Shown one piece after another: positions 46,301 to 58,300 of a DNA stretch of 64,000 bases (positions are counted from its first letter, which is position 1; every line of letters starts with the position of its first letter). The position numbers and the translations under genes are program-made. The notes under the pieces are model-generated. The model saw only the letters and a program-made list of their open reading frames with translations, did not search any database and was not told the origin of the DNA. The stretch is taken from contig NC_069661.1 of assembly GCF_027244095.1 (NCBI RefSeq), forward strand, positions 190,063,501-190,127,500. Reading direction: 5' to 3'. The stretch comes from Hemicordylus capensis. Lineage: Eukaryota > Chordata > Lepidosauria > Squamata > Cordylidae.

Positions 46301-49300
46301 CACAAAACTTACTTAAATACAGAATGATTTTAGTGGAGAAATAACATGCATTTTATAACTTAATTTCAAGGAAAAAAAATGCTTATGATGTTGCTGTGAT
46401 ATCTTACTTAGGATTCCAGTTCCGTTGTTGAGTGGGCACAGACTCCAAAAGAGAAGACTCTGTGGGGACCAGAGCATACGAACAGTTATGAAGCTGAATG
46501 GGACATGGTCAACACAGTCTCTTTTAAAAAGAAACCACATTCAAATGGAGGTACATGAGAAATGCTGTGCATCAAAATGTTTCAGTGGCACCATAGTCCA
46601 GTATTGGGTGATCCAAGCAAGTGGTTTCTATATGTGGAAGCCTCTTAGGGGATGGAGAGGTCTTGGACCTGGGATTGTGTATGTGGGGAGCCCTTGTGGA
46701 GCTTTGTCATTCACTTTGTGCTCTTTGGCTGCACTCTATATAGATGACTGGAGCAGAAAATCTCTGTGCTGGGCTCCAAGACTCTAAATTGGAGCAAAAA
46801 TATGAACATAAATGTTTGTTGAAAATGAATGCTTAAAAACTTGGTTTGTAGCACAAACCCACAATTTATATCTCTCCCCCCCCCCCGACAGGAGAATTAG
46901 GGAGGAGAGCTTGTTTTGTGGTAGCAAGCATGACTTGTCCCTTTAGCTAAGCAGGGTCTGCCCTGGTTGCATATGAATGGGAGACTTGAAGTGTGAGCAC
47001 TGTAAGATATTCCCCTCAGGGGATGAAGCCACTCTGGGAAGAGCATCTAGGTTCCAAGTTCCCTCCCTGGTTTCACCAAGATAGGGCTGAGAGAGATTCC
47101 TGCCTGCAACCTTGGAGAAGCCGCTGCCAGTCTGTGTAGACAATACTGAGCTAGATGGGCCTATAGTCTCACTTGGTATATGGCAGCTTCCTATATTCCT
47201 ATATCTAATTGTCTGCACGGGGACACATTATGACATGCTGAGGCCCTAAGCTATGTCAAGCTTAAAAGGCCCCATAGCATTACAAAACAGGTTGGAAGTG
47301 CTGCCCCAATGAATCACTCACTCCCCTCTCACTGCACTGCTGACAGTTAACAGCAGTGTTTGAGGAGGTGAATGCTACCTGTGACCATGATGGTGGGCAT
47401 TGGTCTAAACCGGGCCCTGGTCTAATAAAAATTCAAACAATTTGCAGTTATTTCTACACAGATTTATAGTCAATATGATAAATGATTGTGTAGCCTTATA
47501 AGTACATTTATCAGATTATAATGTCTGTTTTAGAGTAACCGAAATGTAGTCATTTTTTAATATTGAGGCCCCTCATAATGTGAGGCCCTAACCTGTAACT
47601 TACTTAGTTTGTGCCTAAATCTGGCAATGTGTCTGCATCAACAAAGCAGCCTTTCTTCCTTGTCCACAAATACACACACTGTGTGTGTGTGTGCACGCGT
47701 GTGTGCGCGCACACGTATGTGGGGTGGGGTTAGTTTTGAAATAAGTGAAGAGGTTTATACTTGGGTTTCAGAGAACTTCCTCTAAGTTAACTTTGCTAGC
47801 GGGGCAGAGCTTCTTATTCACTATGATTACGTCACTCAAGGAAGTAGTATGTGTTAAATGTATTTAGTGGGGGAAATGAGTAAATGGAACATTTTCATTT
47901 AATACAACTGAGAATAATGTAGCTGTTTGGACACCAGGGGGCAAAAGCATGTATTATGATGTGATATGTGATATTTGAGAACTTGTTCAACCTTTTTAAG
48001 GCCCTCTATAGATAGATCAAATAATTTGTAAATGAATGAGTATCCAGTAGGAAGTAATCCAAATTAGGTCTTAGGGTGTGTATGTTGTGCAGAGACTTGA
48101 TGATTAGAGAATACTACTTTAATGTATTTTGGAGCCCTGAATAGGAAAGTTGCTAATTTTATTTTGTCACTGCAGAAACAGGAACTTTGTATACATTATC
48201 CGTACAAATGGATCATAGTGCTGTAGTTTTCAGTTGCCAAAATTATTTTAGTCATAACATTCCAATGAAAAACCTACATTAGAAACTGGCACAAGAGTGA
48301 ATTTGTCTCTGACTCTGTGTATCCTTGGCAAGATGTTGCAAAACTAAATCAGTAATAAATATGGTGATCTTCTCTTCTTACTTGTTCACCACCAGAGAAA
48401 CATTATGACTTAACATTATGAGTTTTACCGAGCTGATGCATAGAACTTCCTTGGGGAGGAGTCCCATTGGGCTCAATAGAATCTTGTTTTCTCTGTCAAT
48501 GTGAATACATGAATGGGGTGGAATGGAAATTTAATGGGGCAGAGGAAAATTTAATTATGTATCATAGTAATTACCTGTTTTAGTCCCTGTCCTGCAGTAG
48601 GGCTGTTTAGGATTAGACTTGTCATTCACAAAACTTTAAGCAGTTTGTGCATGACTTCGACTTTGAATTTTGCAAAATCTATAATGAAAGCTAAGTGGAT
48701 TAATGGATGAAATTTGGAGCTAAATTATTTCCACTAAGACATACAAATGGATAGCTTCTGAGCATTTCTTTAAAAAAAATCTTGCCTGAAGACTAGTCTT
48801 CTGTGATTCTGCTCACCTAAGGCAAATAGCCAAGCCTGAGCTAACACAGACTAGTAAGCCGTTCCAATTGCCTTGTTGTGGTCTCTCTGTGAAAGAAAGT
48901 GTGTCCAGAGCACACATGCAGTCAGGCTTGTGAGCCTGCTGCACTTGTGACTTGAATTTTCTTTCTCTTCTAGTTCCAAAGTGCTAGCAATCCCTTAGTG
49001 AGGCAAGAGGGATATGTGGAGCTTTGTGGTAGGGGAGAACTAGCGATGGCAAGTGGAACAAACATAGTTGCTTAATTTTTCTGAGGGGTTATTTAGATTT
49101 GTCTAATTGTATCTGTCAGAACATTAAATAAATCTGAGTATGATTTATTTGTTAGAGTTCTTGCTATATAACTGTATCTCATTATCTGTGGGGTTCTGTT
49201 ACCACATACTACCACGGGTAATGAAACTGGAAATTGAGGCATTAAATATGGTATCGTGGGGCTAGATTCCCAGACTAAAAAGCACCCCCCCCAAAAAAAC

Positions 49301-52300
49301 CACCCCAAAATGCAAACATAAGACAAATAAAGTGCCCCACCATGCTCTGTGGGCCTTCAGGAGTCCAAGGATCCCCCCCACAAGTCCCTGAAATTCTGTG
49401 AGAAATCGTTTTGTTTCTTGTTAAAAAAAAAAAAAAAGAGAGCCTCAGAATAGAAATTGAATAAATAAATAAAATGGCGGCCAGAAATGACCTCCTAGGT
49501 CATTTCCGGCCACCCCGATACGCAGATACACAGAATTAACCCTTTCTCTGCCAGTTTTTTTCCTGTGTATGCTGAGGTCATATGTTAATTACTTGACCAT
49601 GATTATGCAAAACCTCGGATGCTGCATCTGTGTTTAGCAAGGTCCACCTGTATCCTATTAAATGTGTGTTGTATATGTGTACAGGATAATATAAGTAGAA
49701 AGGATGGGTGATGTTAGCTAATAGTCCTAGCTATTGTTGTTTGTTTGTCACATTTATTTCCTGCTCTTTCTGGCATCAGCTCATACTGCGTGGGAGGCAG
49801 TAATGGTAAACCCCTCCTGTATTCTACCAAAGAAAATCACAGGGCTCTGTGGGCTCCAGGAGTCGAAATTGGCTTGACGGCACACTTTACCTTACCTTTT
49901 TCTGAGCAGCTTACAGCATTCTTCAGAAATAATCATTCTCTCCCAAAAGGGCTCACAATCTTTACAAAAAAGTCAAACAAAAGTTGGGGGGGGAGGAGTT
50001 CTCAGAGGGGAGGGGGCAAATGACAGTCCTCCTCAGGCCGATGGAGGGGCCTTGCTGCGTGCCTCACCCACTGCTGCAGCCTGAAGACAATGGCTGCAGA
50101 GGAGGACTAGTAGTTATGTTCCCACCATGTTACCCAGAAATGTGAAGTCAGTTGAAGAGACTTCCTTCCATTCATTCATCTTATCTAACAGAGGCAACAA
50201 GCTCTTCAAACATGCCCACTGCACACTCATTCAATAAGGCTTCCCCTCTGCAACACCCCCCCACCCCCCGCATGAAGGGTATTTGAGGCAAACGACTGGC
50301 CCATACCTAAGGCAGCCCCCAAACATGGCTCCTCAGGTGCCACTTTTGAGCAGCATTTGCGCAAAACACCATCTGTAAGAACCAGTGTCTCCCTTGTAGT
50401 GGGCTGCACACACACCAAGAACCACATGGCCAGCCCTCTCATGAAGGCAAGCAAATGATTGGGTGGGGAACATAGCTGTCTACCCTGATGCTCTTGGGGG
50501 GTTTTTTTTGGCCATGGAAGGTGTTGGGCTTTCTAGCACTTTCCTGGGGGCAGATGGCTTGGCCGGATGTTTCTCTTGAGCTTCTACCAGGACATCTTTG
50601 AGAGCTCCCTCCCCAAAGGGTGTGGACCCTGTAAGTGGAACTCTGGCTATGTGACTTGAATGTGGCATCTACATTCCAACACGTTTGATATTTCTTCTAA
50701 CTACCACACCAGCTGCCATAGAACAGGCAGAAAAGTGAAAATCAAGAGGCAGATGTGTTTGACAGCTTGAATGGGGCCATGCAGGGCTACAGGATCAAGA
50801 TGGGGGAAGGAGCACACAGTAAGCAGCCAGATGGCCACAGGAGCAGAGAAGCAAGGCCCTTCTCTGTTGCTGGCCAGGTTGGAGTGGAGGTGGGAAGAAT
50901 GAGGAGCAGCCTGAAAACAGGGCTTGCTTTGGTCCCACTTGCTGGTGCACCCTCTGGTGGAGAGACAGAAGGGGAGGCCATTTGCATCAGAGGAGGTGGA
51001 ATGGAAGCAGGGTGGAAGCCCTGTGCCAGACTGGCTAGACAGGAAGCATGGTAAAGGAGGCTATGCTCAAGAACAGGAAGGGCCTCAGCCACAGACTCCA
51101 GCCCCATGCTAGTCAGGGGTAGGGAGGACAGGCAGGAGCCTTCCAGGCTCCTCCTTCAAACCTAACTTCTGGCCCCACACATTTGCATCTTCCCACTGCC
51201 TTACTGGGGGAAGGAGAATCTTAGGAAAATAAAAACAAGAGCAAGCAATTCCAAAAATAGAGCTCTGGAGCTCTTGAAAACATTTAGGTGGCATTCTCCT
51301 AGATTTAATGCCTGCTTTCTGGACACAATTTAACAGTATAAAAAGGCACATCAGGTAAGTCCGTGGACTAGGTGAATATTTTTTTTTTCTCTAGGAAGGA
51401 GCCTGAGAGCCAAGCAGTACAAGCCCCCAGAAGGAGGTGCCAGACCTCTCTGATTAGGTGGCATTCTCTCAGATTTAAAAAGCTTGTCTTCTAGACACTT
51501 GGGAAAGAGGTGTCTGGAACCTCTCCCTGAAAGCCTGCACTGCTAGGCCACCAAATGCCATCCTAGAGAGAGAAAATCCACCCAATCCACAAAATACTTA
51601 ATGAGTCCTCTTATTCTGTTATCAGAGACCAGGCATATTAAGAGGTCTACATATTAAAATTACCCAGAATTATTAAACAAAACCTTACTTTAAACAGGCA
51701 TACCGCTAAGGGAATTCCAATGGATAAGATCTTAAACTTGTGGATGCTGATCAGATTATGTAAGAACATAGCAAGCTGCTTTATACTGTCACACCATTGG
51801 TCCATCAGAATAGATATTAATGGACATGGTGTCAGGCAAACTTTCCCAGTCCTGCTACCTCTGATCCTTTTAACCAGATATGTCAGGGACTGAACCTGAG
51901 ACCTTCTGCATGCAAAGCACCACTGAGTCATGGATATTGCTTGGTAGGAAAGAGGTGGGTGAAAGAGAAACTGTTGGAAATGAGAACTGGTTGCAGTGTG
52001 TACTGATGAATTTTATGGCCATGAAAGTAGTGCTGATATTTCCAATGCTAGGCATTGCACGTTAACTTGAATCCATTAAGCTAAAATATACTTTCCCACC
52101 CATTCAGATTCTACTGCTCGCACAAATGGAGACAGCAAATGGTCTTTCCTGTTCAGTTTAACAGACTTAAAGTCCATTAAGCAAAACAAAGAAGGAATGG
52201 GATGGTCCTATTTGGTATTCTGTTTAAAGGATGACGTTGTCCTCCCAGCTCTTCACTTCCATCATGGAGACAGCAGCTTGTTGATTCAGTCCCTTAAAAA

Positions 52301-55300
52301 ATATGTGGTGTTCTGTGAGTAAGTATTCTCTGTGAAGATTCCTGCAATAAACATTACTAGTTATTGTTAGGGGTGTGCAGAACGTTTCAAGCTTGAAATG
52401 TTCCGACTCTAAATGGGCAGTTTTGAGTGTTTGGAACTTGAAACAGAATGCCCTTGAAATGAAGGGTCTGCTTTGAGTGTGGAATGGAACAACCCTGTTC
52501 CGAGTCAGAATGTTTAGAGTGTTCCGAGCACCTTTTTGGATGCCTGTCTGGTTTTGTCACAAGTTTCCAGTTGGCTTGGGATTGCCTTGCTTCTTGGTTG
52601 GCTTGTTAGCATACAAATCAAGTTGATTTGTATAACAAGCCAACCAAGAAGCAAGGAGATCCCAAGCCAACTGGGAGCCCGTGACAAAACCAGGCAGTAA
52701 GGGAAAAACAGGCATCCAAAATGGCACTTGACATGTTCCGAGCTCATTCCGTAGGAACAACTGGCTCACCTGGTGATTTTGATGGAACGTTCCAGGCATT
52801 TGCTTTCTGTTACACGCTTGGAATGGAAATCCTGTTCTGTACAGATTAATAATTAATGTCATGTTTTCTAGTCCAGAGTAGTTGTTATTTGCATAAACAT
52901 CATAACTAAATTGAAGTTGACTGTTTTGTTACAGCAGTTTCACAGAGAATCTGCTATGTTTTGTGGTTTTTCCGAGAGGATGCTACTTCTATAGTGTGGA
53001 AATTATTAGAAGAGATATCCCCACCCCCCACCCAAGAACAGTTACACTGCCTTGATTGAATTTCAAGCCACAGCCTCATGCTATAGAAAATGGGATAAAT
53101 GTGGAGGTGGGAGAGTGGTATGCTGCAATACTGGAGTAGTTGTCACCTGTGTTACTGAATTCTCCCACTCGTGCTACCTCTGTAGTATAGAGTGGCCGAG
53201 GAACAGAACGTGACAGTGCCAGATCTGAAATCTTGATTTTCCGATGAGTGTTGCTAATAGGAGAATTGAATTCAGTTCTGGTCCTGCTTTCCTAGAGTGG
53301 CATTTCAGCTGGGCTGCTACCTTCTTGGTGACAGTGGGGTTTCTGTGATTTAAAAAACAACAACTTATATTGTAAAAACAGGGATAAAGGTATACATATA
53401 CTTACACTTTATCTGTAGCTGCATTAACAGCCTTGGATCAAAAGTAAGACTTCACATGCAACCAGGCCCCCCCCCCCTCTCTAAACTTTTATACCGCCCT
53501 TCCAAAAGGCTCTCTCTTTTGCACTCTCTTGCCTCCTGTGTTGCCCATCTGTTCTAGTTCCTTCTTGATTTTAAGACTAATTTTTCTCTAGTGAGTCTCT
53601 CTTGAAGTGTGCAGCCCTCAGGGAACTCTTTTTGGAAAGCACAGAGTGCTTCTGGATGCCAGAAAGATCATCAAAAAATGGCTCCCTGCTGCCTGTGTAC
53701 TGACTGTAGTAGTGGGGGAGTCTCTGGCTGCATTAAGAGCCGCCTCCTGCTGCATCCTCACTTGGTTAGCCACTGGCTAATAGCCAGGATGTCAGGCATT
53801 AAGTTGGAGCTAAAGACTTGATTCCTCTGAAGGTAGGGAACCTTTGCATCCAGCTTACTGAGTTCAGTGGGAGTTCATTCCAAACAAGTGTGTAGAGGAC
53901 TGCAGCCTTAATAGTCATCTCAGCTATTGCCAAATTAATGCCTTGAAATGGGTGAGGGGAAAATTAATTCTCAAAAGTATTTGCCTCTTTGTAAGACTTA
54001 GTTCAGTTTAATACTGCCAGAACCACCTGTATTACCCTGGTTACAATATTATAAATAACTGCTTTGTGAAAATGAAGTAATGTTCATTTGTTGTGAATCT
54101 TACCCATACCAAATTTAATTAAAACAGAGGGGTCCATTCGGGTGAGTTAGCTAAGCATGGCACAACACAATCTTTGGTTCTTGTTCTCTATTAGCAAGAT
54201 CCCATTTTGATTTATTAACCATTATGTCATCAGAACTGATGATATAGCCTCTGCTGACTTGAAGATACAATCTCTTGTTGAATTTCATATCCTCTGGCAT
54301 GAACACTGTATCTTCTCATGCTGGTACTGGAAAATGATAGCATTTATTAAAAGTCTTATCTAAGGCTTTAATAATAAAATAAGTGGTAGGTATTCCAGGT
54401 AATAATGAAATAAAAGTAATGAAGTGTTTTGTTTCGGAGACTAGTAATAGTGATTTCAACCAGCTAATTTCCTGTATGCGCTTAGAGGTGACAGTCACAT
54501 CTTTTCAATTTTCTAACTATGGTGTCATATATCTTCTGTGTGGTGTATGTGTATAAGTATGCACATGTATATATTTTAAGGCAGGGACACATGGGAAAGG
54601 TTGAGGAGAAATTCCTCATTTTTTTGTGGAGCAAGGAAATACATTTTTTTGTTGGGAGAGAAAAATAAAAATATGCTTTGGGATTTGAAGATATGGGTTG
54701 TTAGGTTTGGTAAGGGGGTCAGTAAAATGAGGGCGGGGGCTCAAATTCTGAGAGGAGAAACTGCATCACCTTTTTTAATCACACAATTAATTTAGTTTTC
54801 CAAAATGTAGTGGTTGTAGAGAGACTGCCCAAAAAAGGGAGTGTAACTCTGTAAGACATTGTAGATAAACTGTGAATTCTCTCTCTGTGTGTGCGTGTGT
54901 GTGTAGATCTTCACAGGATAAAAGAATTCTTGTGAACTGTCAAAGTATTTCACAGTCATTTGAAAATCTCCTTGATGAACCAACATATGGTCTAATACAG
55001 GTTTGTGTGATTATTAATTTTAAAAAAAATTTCTTCAACTTAAGAGAACTATTTATTGAGTAAAACCAAATTCCCACTCTGTTGGCAGATATATTTTATA
55101 GAGATGTAAGAAGTATTTACTGACATTTTGTTGAAGAAAGGATATTTTCTAAGCAATACAAGTAATCTTTGTTACATGCATAGGATAGTGGCGAATAACT
55201 ATAGCCTCTTCTGTATGTTTACTATAGAGTCTTGTAGCATTCATTTTCTGCTCCCCACTCACTGAAAAGATCAGGCCCTCACTCCAGGAGTGAAATCCTG

Positions 55301-58300
55301 AAGAGACATGGCATTACTTTATCTTCCCTTGAGACCAAGGCTCAAGGGAAGGGCCCTCATGAAGAACCTGGTTTTAGATGAGGCAGATATACCCCTTAAT
55401 AAGGTTCAACCTTTCTAAGTTATTGTGCACAGACTTGAGGTGCATATTTCTTGCCCCTCCATCTAGTGAGAGAGGCATTATTTAGTTCTCTTTGACTTGA
55501 TTTAGTGGCTTCCTTATGCCTTTTGGTCACAAGTTGATCCATTCGTTTCTACTTCTTAGGATTTTTGTTTTTAAAGGACACGTTTCATACAACCAATACC
55601 TTGTTGATAGGTCTTGACAAACATGTGAGACATTCTTAAAACTTGTTTATCCCTGTGCTGATCTTAGAAACTGAAGAAGGATCCTTACACAGCAACAATG
55701 GGAGGGTTTTCCAAAGTGACAAACTATATTTTTGATAGTTTACGAGGAAGTGACTTGACAACTCAGCAGCGGCCTCCGTCAGAAATGGCAGACTTCATTA
55801 GTGATGCTATTCCAGGACTAAAGATAAATCAGCAGGAAGAACCAGGATTTGAAGTCATTACACGAGTGAGTATAATTCTTAGAAGTTCAGATAGCAAGGC
55901 TGTGGATGAGTTTTAAAATAAGTTGCTTGTCAAGAATATAACAATTTTCTGATCCTATTTTTAGATTGATCTAGGAAAACGACCTAAAGTTCATAGAAGG
56001 CAGCCGATGTCATTGGAAGAATGGAATAAGAACATGGATTCTGAAGGAAGAATCTTAAATGTTGACTCTGTGAAGCAAATGATATTCAAAGGGGTAATAT
56101 CTTAGGATATCGCTTTGAAAACTGTGTTCAGTTCTTTACTGTTGGGACATTGTCATGGAATGGCTAACCCCATGTACTTTAAACATTAATTGGATTTCCA
56201 GAATTTTGAGTGAAATTTAAAAAATCCTGCAAGTTCAGATCAGCTTCATAGAAATGTTTCTCTTAAAGCTAATATTTACTTCCTTGCCTTCTAACTCGGT
56301 GGGCCAGGTTCTAAGTATCACATGGTGCTGCAGTATTGTCAATTACAGAACTACTCCTTAAGTGGCTAATACTGAATCACTGGTTTGAATGGGGTTCTAG
56401 GAATGAAAGCCCCACAGAGTGAACAGTGACCAGAAACACTTGTAGCAGATTAAAAAGTGAACTCTGTGACCTCTTAGCAGAAAAATTAATGGGATCTGCT
56501 GGCTTTAACATAAGATGCAAGTTGAATCTACCAGGGACTTAAACCTACTGCTTACTCAGGATGGCTCTTCCATGAGGCTGGGTGGGGCTGGGGACGGGTA
56601 TCTGCAGTTGCAAGGAGGAGTGTAGGGAACAGCAAGTGCTGATCCCACCTCCACAGGTGCCACCCCATGGGCCTCCCTGCTCCCCCTCCCCACCTGCCTT
56701 GTCTTGTTCTGCTGGAGCATGCCTTTTCTTTCCTTCCCCACCCCCGTACTCACTATTCCCAGTGTGAACTAGGAATACCCCTGCTTAACGTGGTGGCACA
56801 GTCTCCACATGGCTCATGTGCTGCTGCCTCGGCAGCATGGCCTGAAAACCCTAATAACCTGACCTCGGATTGGGGGGGGGGGGGCGGGCAGGGGCAGCAT
56901 CCTGTTGTCTTCGATCTCTGGCAGCAAAATGTCTTGGCCAGCCCCTGTTTTTACTCCATAATGTAGCTTGTAGAAAAGAACTGTTTGAGCCTTGACTTTG
57001 CTCTACACTTTACTGGACATAAAGAAAGTAGGTTAGGAGAAGACTAGAAAGTATTTGGGTTCCATTACCTTGCACAGTACTATTTGGACACTTGTGTAGA
57101 CTTGTCCAAGCTAAAAGAACAGTTCTTTTCTTTCCTCTCCTTTCGCTACTTAGTAAAAATTCTTTGGAACACGTAAGATTTGGCACCTCTCTAAATATGC
57201 TGGCTGACATCCTGACGACTGAAGTGTGCATGTGAGAAGGCTCTTTGGGGACATGCCAGGAGCCCTTGCGCAGCGCAGCCCCCCCCCGGCCTCTAGCCTG
57301 CATGCTGCAAGAGGGGGCGAATATTTCGGAATGCAGTTTGTTCTGACCCTCAGCACCATGTTTCCAATCCTTCAGATTGCTTCCAGAGATCGAGCTGCAT
57401 TCCAGAATATTCGCCCTCTTGTACAACAGCCTTCAGGCAAGAGACCGGGGGGGGGGGGGGGGGGGGAAGCTGCGCAAGGGCTCCTGGCAGATCCCCACAG
57501 AGTCTCCTTAACACAGGCATTTCATTAGCTGAGATGTCAGCCCCTGCTTTTAATTTTTAACCTGAAGGGCATCTTCTGTTTCTTCTTTTAAAAACTCTCA
57601 CTTGACGAATTACCATTGCATAAAATGGTAAAACGAATTACCATAGCATAAAATAAACTAACCAGCCTTATTTTTTTTCTTAAAAGGCCTGTTGCTAGCC
57701 AAAGATTAACAATTTAAATTGGTTAAGACGTGGGCAAGGACAACAAAAAGGGAGATAAGAATATATTTTATGTAATTTATGGAGCAGAGAAAGATTGTCT
57801 TTTTAAATTGATCATTTATTAAAAAAAATAAAGCAGACAAACATTAAGGGAGGGAATTAAGAGAAAAGCTTGGTCTTAAGGAGTGTTTAAAAAAAGGGGA
57901 GGGGGAAAGAACATAAGTAGATGGACACATGGGAAAAAGACTCCTAATCAGAGGCTGAAGTAAAAGAGGGCATTGGACTCCTTCACACCCAGTACAAAGA
58001 AATCATCCCAAAGAAATGTCCGATTCGTGGTTGGCAATAAAGGATTGCGAAGCTACCTACCACAGAACTACTTCACTCCTTGGAAACTGATGTTGTTTTT
58101 TTATAAAGTATCTAATGCTGACTCCTATCATTTTTATATTTCTTAAGGGACTTTGTCATGCATTGAGAAAAGAAGTGTGGAAATTTCTTCTGGGTTATTT
58201 TCCGTGGCACAGCACGAGGGAAGAGCGAACAAATGTGCAGAAAAGGAAAATGTGAGTCAGACACTATGAAACATTCAAGTAGGTGTGGACAGTAATAGGG

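Larger units (their letters stand above)
42263..46411 (+). other. TBC1D15 intron 3 (remainder)
   Basis: Mostly occupied by the Tigger element at 42673-45424. The rest (45427-46411) shows no recognised repeat or gene. Confidence 0.7.
46551..52107 (+). other. TBC1D15 intron 4 (remainder)
   Basis: A 5.6-kb intron. The recognised elements (46902, 49169, 49776, 51758) are listed separately. 47210-49160 is AT-rich with a short CA/GT-rich stretch at about 47670-47715. 49911-51750 is GC-richer; the motif TAGGTGGCATTCTC appears twice (about 51286 and 51456), but I cannot name a family. Confidence 0.6.

Noticed and set aside
46945-46990. A real 5S rRNA gene
   Set aside because: Only the internal part resembles 5S rRNA, and it is fused to a SINE body repeated at several other places.
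50040-51560. A possible GC-rich hidden gene in intron 4
   Set aside because: Open frames are short, lie on both strands and show no known domain; repeated TAGGTGGCATTCTC motifs suggest repeat remnants.
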